From: Bemisia tabaci
Taxonomy: Eukaryota > Arthropoda > Insecta > Hemiptera > Aleyrodidae
Direction: 5' to 3'
DNA: 64,000 nt
Assembly: GCF_918797505.1 (NCBI RefSeq)
Contig: NC_092800.1
Location: forward strand, 19,587,313-19,651,312
Both the position numbers and the translations under genes were made by a program. Below are positions 24,601 through 44,705 of this stretch, piece by piece (the stretch's first letter is position 1; the number at the start of each line of letters is the position of its first letter). Below the pieces are notes generated by a model. The model was not told the origin of the DNA. It did not search any database and was given only the letters and a program-made list of their open reading frames with translations.

Positions 24601-27600
24601 CCACTATTTAGTTGGAAAAACTCAGCTGGTTGATAATGCCAAATCATGGGCTCCACAAAATCCCAGAAGTTGTACTCTGGAAAAAAATTATTTCTGTGGG
24701 TCAGGGCCATGTTTAAATTATTAATGCACTTAATTTCTCTTTCCGATTGTTTGAGGAAAATCAGAAAAAGATACTAACCAAAAGATTCAAGAGAGAGAAT
24801 GTTTAATAAAGTAAGATTTTAAGGGTCCAAAGACAGCCTCCATTATCATTGTAGGAGCAGGTAATACGATCATGTTCATTACCTAAAGGGAGTTTTGAAT
24901 GTACAAATGCAATTTTAAGATTCTTTTTTTCCACTTGTATTTTAAAAGTTTTGGTTAATCTTCACCCTTTTTTTTTAGCTGGAAAATTTTGAACCATGCC
25001 TAAGCATGTTTTCTTTACTATTGTATGAGGAGAATTAGAAATGTAGGATGATACGCTATGGTGGTCGCATTTCGGTTCGAGCCACCGTTTTAGAGACTCA
25101 AGGTGCATGGACAGTACAGACTTTGCCTCCTTTGACTTGCAATTCAAATATGCCCAATAATGTGCCATGTCAAGGGGGTGCAAGATGTGACTGCCTACAA
25201 GTATCCGTCTCAAAGAGTTAATAAAACTTCTGTTTTTTCAATTTTTTTTCCCCCAAATAAATGTCGCAATGATAAATTAGTTTTTTATTAATAAAGCTCT
25301 GTCATACAATGATACTGGAGGGGTTTGATAGGTTATTGATAAAGATTCAATGATCTGCCTACAAACAGCTCTGCTAAGAATTATCCGTGCAAATAGGAAC
25401 ATGAATTATTATGTGAGAACAAACACAACTTATAACAAAGGAGAGGTAATTTTTCATTAAAAATTCATACCTCGTAGTAATTCTATGTCGATACTTCGTA
25501 GCATATCATCCCACATCACAAGAGAAATAATGGAAGGGTGCTTGTTACGAACATGGGTCACCACTGATTTAATGTGATCAAGGAAGAGACGATGTTTACT
25601 TTGCTTGGAGCATAAGTCACACTGTCCCATACTCCACACCTGGAAAGAAATTCAAGCAAAATTGAACTAAACCTGAATTGTATGAAAGCCCAATTCACAC
25701 AATTCAAATTTTTATCCTTATTTTTCTCCAACCCTAATGAATTGAAATTTTTTCGATTTGAATTACACAGTGTTAATTTTCATGCAATGAAGTTGAAAGA
25801 AAAGCTGAATGAAAATTTGAATGATGTTAAATGGGCTTAAGTCAGGCCCAAGCGTAACATTCAAACAAAGAATTGTTTTTTCTTACGTTTTTAGGTGTCA
25901 AACAGAATTCATTGCAAAATGGACTGGACAACCTTCAAGGGAAAGAGGCAAGCTACCTGAACATACATTCCTCTCTTGCACGGCTTTTGAGGTAGGTACC
26001 TATACTAAAAACTTACATTAAAATAAGTTTCTCTCAAAACATCATTTTCGGCCACATTTTATTCAATATTCTAGGTAAAGTCTCATTGGAAAAAGAATGA
26101 TGATGACTCGTAGTTTTTGGTAAGAAAAGAAAATTTTGATGTAGGGTCCGAGTAATGAATTTTTCTTGAATAAAACGTATGTAACCTATTGGGACTGATC
26201 ACTGGGAATTGAAAAAAAACTATTAGGAAAATATCTACTTCATACCTCATCAGCTCCAATGTGAAGGGTCGTCAAGTTGGGATGCATTTGAATCACCTGA
26301 TCTATCATTGCAGTGACAAGGTCAACGGCAGCCGGTGTTTTAGATGGACATAAGCAGGATGGGTACCTTGCCACCTCCCGCAAGTGCCTCCATCTAGGAT
26401 GTTTCAGGACAAACTGGGAATCAAAAACAATGATCATGTACTTACATTGAAATAAAGAATGTAGAAGTAAACTACAATCCTGCAAGAATTCCTCGCCACT
26501 GCCTCCATTCAAGGATTCGGGAACTGCAGAGTTCTTCAAAAATTGTTACTGTTTAAAAATGAAAACCGGAAATTCTCAAATGATGACAGTGTTGAATAGT
26601 AAATTGTAGGATTGATGGATCTCGAGTTTTAACTATGACACACATATTAGAGGCAAAACTGAAGGAAAAATAAATGCTTTTGATGCTAGACATTTTTTCA
26701 TGCTTCTTCATTTCTTGACCTAACTGATGGTGAGCAAGTTATAAATTCGGAGATATTTTGTAAGAAAAGTAAAGTCTCAACGTTTAATTTAGAATTACAC
26801 TTTTCTTGAAAGAATTTCATCCTTAATCACATTGTGGGAGACACATTTTACTTTCTGACACACTAGATGTTTGTACAGCTTCTTATCTTATCCAAAAAAG
26901 GAGCTTGGATGATAGAATCGAGGTCTAAAATTAATTTTGTGGAGCATATAAACTAGTGATACTCACCTCAAGATGTCCAATTGTTTGGACGAGTGGAATC
27001 ACAATCAGACTGGATGTTTGAGCAAGGTGTAATATTCGAGAAATTTCATCTGAAGTGTAGGTGTTGGTGACAGAGTTCCTCGAGCCAATGTCTACCAGAG
27101 CTCCGCTGTACGGGAAAGTATCTTCCCATTCAATCAGAAGGCCTGTTGCACCGAATTGCGCTAACAAAGGAATCAACTGAGAAAAAAAACTCATAATTAC
27201 TAATAGCAGCTTTTAGCTTTACAACAACTTGTGGCAGAACTTGCGTCAGTTTGAAGCCCAATTGACACTATCAAACTTTTCATCCAACTCTTGGATGCAA
27301 CTTGTCGAATGAAAAGTTGGATACCTAGTGTGATAAATGACAATTTGATGAAAAATTTAACAGAAACTTAACAACTTAAATGTGACGTCACATTCTACTT
27401 TTCGTTCAACTTTCCATCCAATTGGCGCCGCCAAAGTTGAACAAGGAGTTGGAACAAAATCTGCCGACCGACATGGGCCGAAGCTGTATTTTCGCGAACT
27501 GCAGGCTGATGATGATATCACACTGCAAGGGTAATAGAATCAAATTTTTTTGCATCCAACTTTCCATCCAACTTTTCGTTCAATCATGTTGAATGAAAAG

Positions 27601-29326
27601 TTTGATAGTGCGAATTGGGCTTCATTTCTTTTGAATATTATGTTATAAATCACTCTTCAATATTTTAAGGAATATTATTGGCTGAAAATAATTTAAAGTG
27701 TTCTGTAGGTCAAATTATTTAAAAGCAAGCGATAAATGTGACCATCTGAAGGAAAAGAGATCTTAGTCTACAGAAGCTAAATTTTTAGAGGAGCTATTTC
27801 TATCCAGTTCGGTCCAAATATCGGACTATGAGATGGTAGACTGACAGAAACCTCCCTCAAGTCCCAAAAATAAAATTATGAGTACTTCAATTCATTTCTG
27901 GGTCAATTCGTAGCCCTCCAGACAGAAGGACGTAACAACACTTCGCGATGAGCCCTGCCCACTTTATAACTCAACTTTCTTGGGCTCATCACAAAGTGTA
28001 GTTATGCCCTTTTGTCAGTCAAACAACAAATAGGGTGCATAAAGTTACATTAAGTACTACTCAACAATTTCATCATCTAGAGCAAGGCAAATTAGACATT
28101 TAGATAGCTTCCTCTTAAAATGCTGTTTTTTGAACTACCATGACTCCCGTTTGGATTTGCATTTTCGGACATTTTTCTCCTAAAAATGTTTATATAACGC
28201 TACATACTCAAGAACCAAAGACTCAATTTTTAATACACAGGCTAATACCTCTATTCCTGTGGTTGGTGGCAAATGTATAATGTGAAAAGTTACCTTCTCC
28301 AGATAAGACAACTGAATTGGTGCACTCTTCAAGTCCAGGTGGACCAACCTAAGAAAGGCAAGTAAAGATGTGTGAGAAGTCTGCAGAATAAAGGTGTCGT
28401 TCAAATATTAGGTGCGCAACCTGGGGAGGAGAGGGTCTGAGATTATCTTACTGGGTCTTACCAGGGACGAAAGGGATTAAGTCAAAGTTTACATCAGCCT
28501 CCCTCTAAAAAATAAAAATTTGTCGATAAAAATAACATTTGTCCATAGGTGGTTCTAGATCTCTGTGCTTGTGGGTGCCAAGGGATTTAGAACCATTTTG
28601 TTGGTCCGTGAGTGGGGGTTACGGAGGGGGGCACTCATGCCCGAGTAAGAGGGAGGTCCAGGGGATCTCTCCAGGAAAATTTTGAAAATCGCATCTCTCA
28701 CGGACGCTATTTTGACACATTTTTAATTTTAATATCATAATATTTAGGAGACAAATTCATTGTCTTTCGATAGATGTGATACCATATATTTTCTTGTAAA
28801 CATTCATTTCATTGGGTATTAAGGAGGCGTAAGGGCCTCATTGAGAACTTTTATATCGACAGTGAAAGTACCAGACCACGTATCTCGGTTTACAACGCTG
28901 CAGACTTCCTGTTATACTCTATTTTTTAAATTAAAAACCACTCCAAATTAATTCTTGAAAACTCTCCTGTTTTTTCTTTGCTGAGTGAAAAAAACTCTTT
29001 GAAAATTTCAAGAAATTATATTGATTTGTTCTCCTTAAGAAAAATAAAATAAAATAGAACCAGAGATTTTTGAAGACTGCAAACAAGTTACGTGGTCTGG
29101 TGATTTCACCTTCAATATGTTGTACACATAATGATTTCATGAAAATGCATGAATCGACAAATTTTGGAAAAACACAGGATTTTTGGGCTATCATATACCA
29201 GTCTTCCCATAATTTTGCATAGTTACAAGGTTATGATGTTTTTATACCCCTGCAACCTATCAAAAATTAGGTATGATACTTAAGAAAGATTACAAACCTG
29301 TGGGTATCAATGGCGAGAGACATCAT
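18696..29326 (-). CDS. HEXD: Hexosaminidase D (GH20-related beta-N-acetylhexosaminidase), 11 exons
   Basis: Exons in transcript order: 29298-29326, 28294-28348, 26967-27176, 26246-26413, 25471-25639, 24602-24676, 23922-24114, 22511-22675, 20529-20639, 19682-19768, 18696-18858. They sum to 1425 nt, giving 474 aa, close to the roughly 490 aa of animal HEXD as I recall it. Conserved blocks: RLVHLDLKSAP at the start, a GLLIEWEDTFPY segment, IPLVQTIGHLE, the catalytic Asp-Glu pair D153-E154 in HIGADE, VMWDDMLR, and WVASAFKGATG. The family removes terminal GalNAc/GlcNAc and is intracellular (nucleus and cytosol). There is no signal peptide, which agrees with that. The start is a tandem ATG pair at 29326/29323 in a 29-nt coding exon. 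Introns carry foldbacks and MITEs at 19298, 21201, 22824, 23666, 25686, 27253 and 28849. Confidence 0.94.
19298..19577. mobile_element. Family B element inserted into a family A relic
   Basis: The ends are CAGGGTGTCTAC and its complement GTAGACACCCTG. CCAAA lies directly outside both ends (19293-19297 and 19578-19582), consistent with a 5-bp target duplication. The flanks (19256-19297 and 19583-19620) read as the split right arm of family A. A second, more decayed copy in opposite orientation is at 58263-58504. No coding capacity. It lies in the last HEXD intron. Confidence 0.75.
21201..21630. repeat. Long foldback, arms about 185 bp, in a HEXD intron
   Basis: The sequence starting ATGGGTCAGTTGCACTGGTC is repeated in inverted order ending at 21630 with about 85-90% identity by eye. 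A spacer of under 100 bp contains a CCTTCCTTCC run. No target duplication was seen. Transcribed on either strand it would form a long hairpin. Confidence 0.75.
22824..23090. repeat. Foldback family E in a HEXD intron
   Basis: GTGCTGGGTCC near 22839 pairs with GGACCCAGCAC near 23067-23077, and an inner pair sharing GAGCTCTAAT flanks the centre. A run of nine or more G lies in the middle. A similar left half occurs near 40380-40440 inside an aconitase intron. Confidence 0.6.
23666..23812. mobile_element. pogo/Tigger-like MITE with TA target duplication
   Basis: 147 bp with ends CGGTAAGACCT and AGGTCTTACTG, each flanked outward by TA (23664-23665, 23813-23814). TA duplication and ends of this kind are typical of Tc1/mariner-pogo elements. 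Internal ATCCGTTAAATCG repeats occur. It has no open frame. It lies in the HEXD intron between exons 23922 and 22675. Confidence 0.7.
25686..25838. mobile_element. MITE family C, short copy
   Basis: It starts AAGCCCAATTCACA and ends with the complement-like AAATGGGCTT. The inner repeat ATTCAAATTTT.AT is shared by both arms. It is related to 27253-27623 by its ends. It lies in a HEXD intron. Confidence 0.6.
27253..27623. mobile_element. MITE family C, long copy
   Basis: The terminal inverted repeats are about 38 bp. The left end starts GAAGCCCAATTGACACTATC and the right end reads, inverted, GAAGCCCAATTCGCACTATC. Each arm holds internal variants of CAACTTTTCATCCAAC. No coding frame. It lies in the second HEXD intron. 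Confidence 0.75.
27921..28017. mobile_element. About 95-bp palindromic MITE, family G, copy 1
   Basis: Arms of about 38 bp: AGGACGTAACAACACTT on the left and, inverted, AGGGCATAACTACACTT on the right, both running into GATGAGCCC. A second copy is at 48869-48969. Confidence 0.65.
28849..29125. mobile_element. Foldback MITE, family A, copy 2
   Basis: The left arm has ATATCGACAGTGAAAGTACC and CAGACCACGTATCTCGG. The right arm gives the inverted CCAGACCACGTAACTTG. The interior matches the 7104-7377 copy, including GCAGACTTCCTGT. It lies in the first HEXD intron. Confidence 0.7.
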
Positions 29327-29973
29327 TCCAGAGGGTTGCTTAATCCAAGAATAGTTTCATTTAATTCTGATGAGAGGCGAATGAGGTATCAAAATGGAGA
29401 CTCGACATCCATTCTACTGACGGACTTCACGACAGAATTAAATTAAGAAAAAATTGCATTCAGTAAAGTCTGTTGACTGATTTCATTGAGATCAATTTAT
29501 TTATAAGGTAAGTAAGTAGTCATGTAGAAAAGACAGGTCATCATGGTGACTGAACTTAGATGCCAATTTTCTATAAGTTCATTTTCTTGTTATATAGTTC
29601 TTAATTTTGCAGTTATGCAGGAGGTTATTGCAGGAGGCAGTTACTGTGGCCTCTTGATAAGGACATTCATTGTCACAGTTCTTCTTTGGTGAAAATGATT
29701 TGAATTTGCACAAATTCTCTTTTGAGAAGAGGGAGATTTTGATAAAAAGCGCAAAAACACAGAGAATAAAAAATCAAACTGGTTCTCCAGCATTGAAATC
29801 AATATGAAGCTTTCAAATAATTGCAAACTGGTGGAGAGAGAGTAATCTTGCAACGAGCATTGAAAAAATCTTGGTGAAAGAATATTACTTGGCTGCATTA
29901 AATTTCCTTGCACTTTCAATGATTGGATCAATTTTTTCATTAACTCCATCTCAAATTATTTCCTTCCTTGGCT
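29327..29973. other. Spacer between HEXD start and THAP gene stop
   Basis: Both neighbours are on the minus strand, so this should hold the THAP gene 3' UTR and the HEXD promoter and 5' UTR. A 102-codon open stretch (29641-29949, minus) lacks any recognisable domain and I do not call it. Confidence 0.4.
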
Positions 29974-30891
29974 TCAAATATTCCTGACACTCATAGTGAC
30001 ATGCTTGGTCATTAAAATTTTGCAAAGGTTTTTAACCTTTGCCCAGGTGTCACATTTGAGACTGTTTCCCAAAAGAGGCCTCAGCGTGTCAGGAGGAACT
30101 TCCACAGCATTTATGAAAACTTTTACATTGAAAGTTTTGGAGATTTTTAACGTTGAATAATAAGGCACTGAGTTAAAGCTACGGTCTAATATCTTGCTGA
30201 TAAGCAAATAATCTTCATGACACTCTGTGAAGAAGGGATCAAAAATATTTTTTTGTATCAAACTAGCTTTCAATTCTTCAAAATCATTTATTTGGCCACT
30301 GTTCTTTTCATTCGTCTGCGTTTTCCTTTTTTTCTTTGGAAGGTCCTCAGATTCTGAACATGTTCCAGATCTTTTATTTGATTTAGTTAGAACAGTGGTA
30401 TAAAGATGATCTATGTGGTCATCGTCAACTGGTTTGGTGGCCATCATGAAGTGCTCACCGAATTCAAGATTGGAGGCTTCCACGTTTTCATCCGATACTT
30501 TAACTTCGTTAGATGATTGGGCGGAAATATGGGCTGAGAGATAGTGTCGAGACTCAATAATTTTATCCCACTTAGCAGAAATTTTGTTAAACTCCGAGTG
30601 CCAAGGAAAAATAGTTGGATATGCTTCTTCAGTTAGTCGTAGCTGCTGTCGTGGCATTTTCACCGTGATACCTCCTTTGCAATTAAATTCATCGTCCATT
30701 ACAACAAAATCAGGTTTAAAATGTTTAATGCATACTGCAGAGTATTGCGTGATTTGATATGAATCGTCTTTGCCACATCGTGACAACCATTCTCTACGGA
30801 AACGCGGAAACGAAGGAAACTTGAAAATAGGGACATACTTTCCAGGTATGCGATTCGAGAAACAACCAGCCACACAACATGCTTTCACCAT
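29974..30891 (-). CDS. THAP-domain DNA-binding protein, intronless, 305 aa
   Basis: An N-terminal THAP zinc finger of the C2CH type: C5 or C6, C10, C54, H57, with W35 and the closing AYPTIF-like box at 90-95. It starts MVKACCVAGC, which is typical of THAP proteins, so the ATG at 30891 is well supported. A basic stretch KKKRK (186-190) is a likely nuclear signal. The remainder (about 200-300) has no domain that I recognise; there is no obvious coiled coil or RNase H transposase domain. THAP proteins bind DNA, and the family is related to P-element transposase. The target and role here are unknown. The single exon could mark a young or transposon-derived gene. A 400-bp hairpin lies about 490 bp upstream. 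Confidence 0.88.
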   Translation of the reverse strand: MVKACCVAGCFSNRIPGKYVPIFKFPSFPRFRREWLSRCGKDDSYQITQYSAVCIKHFKPDFVVMDDEFNCKGGITVKMPRQQLRLTEEAYPTIFPWHSEFNKISAKWDKIIESRHYLSAHISAQSSNEVKVSDENVEASNLEFGEHFMMATKPVDDDHIDHLYTTVLTKSNKRSGTCSESEDLPKKKRKTQTNEKNSGQINDFEELKASLIQKNIFDPFFTECHEDYLLISKILDRSFNSVPYYSTLKISKTFNVKVFINAVEVPPDTLRPLLGNSLKCDTWAKVKNLCKILMTKHVTMSVRNI

Positions 30892-33800
30892 CGTTTCCGC
30901 TCTGCCTTACTCTTACAGCATAAATGATAATTTTATGATATCTGAAAGGGTTATCACAAGAAGGAAATTCAGAATTATTACTTTTCTTTCTTTTTCCTGT
31001 TTAAAAGGCTTACTTAGTTGCAGCGATCAGTCTGATATGACGGTGAGTCAGGTAGTCTAGTGCGAGATGAGATCGGATGACTGCAGATGACTGTGAGGAG
31101 AGGATTTCGCGCCGGAAACGACTTAACCCAAAGGTAAGGAACTTTTTATGCGGTATTAAAGCACGTGCAAAGTTCTGAAGTTGTGAAAGACAGCCCCAAC
31201 AGAACAAGATCACAGACACTTTACTTTACTTTATGCTTTACTCTTTGGACAGTAAGTAAAAGAAAGAAATGAAAATAACCAAAATAACATGATAACATAA
31301 CCTCGATCGGTGCGGGGTTGCCAGGTGTGCCCTGTGATCAGAGACAAACAACCTGTGATTGGTTCAAATTGCTACATTTTCCCAATTATTCCTCTTTTCG
31401 AACAGAAGGAATCTTAACCGCAAATTCTCAACCAGACGCTTTGATTGGTCTAGAGCGGTTCATTCCATTTATTCCGAGTTGAACCAAAATAAGCGGGAAT
31501 TTCAAATAATTCCGGATATCCCGTTTACCAAATAGTTTCCGTTTCCGGTAAAGCGGTGTTGTCAGTTTTATTTATCAAATGCTCGTAAAACTGACAACAC
31601 TGTTTAACGGAAACGGAAACGATTTGGTAGACAGGATATCCGGAATTATTTGAAATTCCCGCTTGTTTCGGTTCAACTCGGAATTATTGGAATGAACCGC
31701 TCTGGACCAATCAAAGCGTCTGGTTCATAATTTGCGGTTAAGATTCCTTTTGTTCGAATAGAGGAATAATTGGAAAAATAGGTTGTAAAAATTGTTTATT
31801 TACATGCTCACCACGACACCACAGGCAGGCAATCTGGCATCTGGTAACAACGCGATACTAACATTTCCATCAAATTCATTTAAAACTAGATCATCATTTA
31901 AATTGTTTAATACGAATTACTGTTGATCTAGACGTACAACATTGATTGGAAGATTTTGAGGCGAATGAAAGAGAATATCATTCTACCTCTCACAGAAAGA
32001 GATCTAAAATTTGCTTATAGTCTCTTACCAATCGTCCCCCCTTCCCCCATGTTTCGTATTTGAGGGGCCAAAACCCTATTTATTATTCGTCGTTTCTACC
32101 TACACCTACACCCTGCAAGTTATGGGACACTGTTCGCCAGGGGCGATCAGACTTGTCCTTCAAAATCAAAATCAAGCGAATTAATTGAAAATTGTCCGCA
32201 ACCTCCTCTATGATGACAAATCACGGCATCAATTCCAAAATTGGGTATTACGAGAACTGACCCTCTGATAGAAACAATCATAATTTTATCATCATTACAC
32301 CCATTTTATGGTGCTTCATGAACTAATGGAAATAAAGTTGTAAAGTTTCTGTGAGACACGGAAACAATAGCTCATGTACTCTCCAGTAAAATTCATCTCT
32401 GTGTAGGTACTTATACGCATGACCAAATTTACCGATTGAGCTCATTTTCTTGCCTTAATTTTGAGTCTAAAGTTCTCTTGCATCATGGGCTACAACTGGA
32501 CACCGATCACAATTTTTAACACACTTCTGGAAAAAAAATGAACAATTTTTACTACTTCATCCATAAGTTCCATAAGTTTAAATGTTTGTTCAGCACACAG
32601 AGATTTAGAGTGTTACTTGATCAAAAATTGACAGCAGCTCACTAATTTAGTTACTACTTCTGACTACCTACGGCTCAGGCATCAAGGACTCAGACTAGAT
32701 TAGAATTATCCAAGAAAATGGTGACTTCTATGAAAGCCTCTTAATTAAAGAGGATTAAGTACGTGCCCATCTACCCTAATGGATCGAGAGTGAAAACTCT
32801 TCCTCCGAGGTGGGCATACTAGTTTTTGTCCAGAAAATAGAAATAGAGTGATCAGCCAACGCACCTGCTAGTATAGGTAGCTATACTTACATTGCAAAGC
32901 AAATCATTTGTTCGGCTGAAATGTTTTCATAGAAGAGCGATAGAAAAAGAAAGAGAAGAGAGATTATGCCCAGAAAATTTGATGTCGCTCTTAAAAAAGT
33001 TAAAGTGCGAACATTTTGAAAAGTGATCTTGAGAATGGAAAATCATCAGAGCAGTGAGCCAGATGCCATCGTTTTTTCAGAGGGGTGAAGGATGGAAAAA
33101 AACATCGAGAAAAGTGATAGAAAATAACATCATTTTTTTATTATTTTCTTCCTTGATGGTACAGGTTTCAACTTTTGAATCTACCTTTAATGGTTCCTTC
33201 TAATTGTTCACCCTTTCGAAAAAATTGATGCTGGAAGGTTGCAGGATATTTTCATGCATAGCAACGTTTTCCAGAAATACAGGCCTGTATTTCATCCGAA
33301 CCGGAAACAATTGGAAGAGCGTGTGATGGGAATTTACTTAAAATTTATGCATACTCACAGGAGAGTCTTGGGGATACTCATTTTCAGTCGAGGGAAATCA
33401 TTGCAATCGTGAATATGTACCCTTTAAAATGATCAAAAGGTGGTCTGAATCACATTACCCTCAATAGTTACTAAAGTTCACAACATTTTACTTACATATT
33501 ATACACAATAATCAACAAGTTAAAAATAAACTTAAAATTGACTCAACATTATTCTAAAAGTGGTAATACCAGCATTAAAATTTACAGCTAAAATTCGTTC
33601 CTAAGATTTTGATAATAAAACACCTAGGGGACAATCTGCTTGCGGTAGAAAATGATAGATCGTTAGACTTACAGAGGATTGAGGCAAAAATGCGGAATGG
33701 ATTCGAAATCGTCTCCTTTGTAAAAAGTGTGGATTTGTTACAAAGTTATAAGACACTCGTATAATTAGCGCTTGGAAACTACTTTTTCCTCGACTGCTGA

Positions 33801-34773
33801 TTAATGGTTTGAACAATGAAGGTCTGGGTATCACAAAACATTTAGTTGCGAACTTAAAGAAAGTTAAATTTTGAGGAACAAAGCATGACCAGCTGGATGA
33901 GAAAAATTTCTGGTTAAAATCCTAAAATAATGAGAAAATCAGGGTATTTTTGCCATCCAGCCTCGCTACTAAATTTTAAAAGAGTATTGAACTTGAATTA
34001 TTTTGAGGCTTTGTAGAAGGAAGGAGGCATTTGTCAAACTTTTCAGCTCAAGCAAAAAATTTATAGGGAGAAATTAGAGCTCTCACTTTTTAAATTTATC
34101 AAAAAATTTCAAAATCTACTTCCATTCTGATTCATTTTCTCCCTGTTTTGAAATAGCTTTAAACTTTCTTGCTCTTTCTGATTTGCCTATCAGCTATTTA
34201 TAAAAAACAAGAAAAGATGCACTGACTTATCAAACTTAGATACTCATGGTAGAGAGGGTTGAATTCTTGTCCGACCTGAGAACCTCTCGGATATTTAAAT
34301 TGGCAATACTGAAGAGGCGTATTATTATTAGGCGTAAAATTAAACCATCCAAAAGAATACATACAACAAATATTAAAATTACTTAATGAAATAATTAAAG
34401 ACATTTTGCTTTCTATCTCTTGTTTCTAATTTTATTTATATTGGCTGATTGTGTGCTAAAAATGTGAGACAATATACCTCCTTCCATCTGGCAGTGGCAA
34501 TTCTTGAAAACTGGCAACATTGTTTTTCCTCCATTTGAATCCATTATAAACATCGACTTTAGGTGAAGCAATTTGTCTCACTAGGCATCGATTGTTGTAC
34601 ATGAATTTAAAAGGAGGAAAAACATGTTGCCAAATTTCAAGAATCGCCACTGCTTTCTGGTCAGCTTCTTCGATTGCGGAAGAGTGTTCTTCCATTAGAT
34701 ACTAGAGGTGTGTACGGTAATGTGCAGCATTGTCTCAAGTCAAGACAGCTAATTTCAACTAAAATTAGGTGGT
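30892..34773. other. Spacer between THAP gene and aconitase
   Basis: It contains the THAP gene 5' side, the hairpin at 31376-31779, and about 3 kb (31800-34773) in which I find no supported gene. The last few hundred bases before 34774 should be aconitase 3' UTR. An open minus frame at 34456-34695 overlaps that UTR and is unassigned. Confidence 0.4.
31376..31779. repeat. Near-perfect 400-bp palindrome (hairpin)
   Basis: The left arm begins CCAATTATTCCTC at 31382. The right arm ends with its complement GAGGAATAATTGG at 31773. The arms are about 195 bp, about 90% identical or better by eye, and are joined by a loop of roughly 20 bp around 31575-31590. No target duplication was seen. It is clearly more GC-rich in its inner part than its flanks. 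Confidence 0.85.
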
Positions 34774-44431
<9,658 letters not shown>

Positions 44432-44705
44432 CTGGAAAGAGAGGAAACAATTGTATTACTCGATGAAATTTGAATTTTTGGTGGTCTCTCAAGACCTTTA
44501 AATCATTCAAAACTAAGAGACCCTATCAAGAAGATACGTAGGACTATCCTAGCTTAAAAGGAGAGCTAAGGGAATCTCCTTATTAGTAGCAAAGGAGTTT
44601 CGAGGAATTTGCCTCGGAAAATTTGGAAAATTGAATTGTCTTAGGCGCTATTTAGAGCTATTATCGCCAAAAAATTGATCCAATTAAAATTTCAAAGATG
44701 AGAGC

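Noticed and set aside
34456..34695. Minus-strand 79-codon open frame with protein-like composition just past the aconitase stop
   Set aside because: It overlaps the expected aconitase 3' UTR, has no domain I recognise, and nothing nearby extends it. RNA evidence would be needed.
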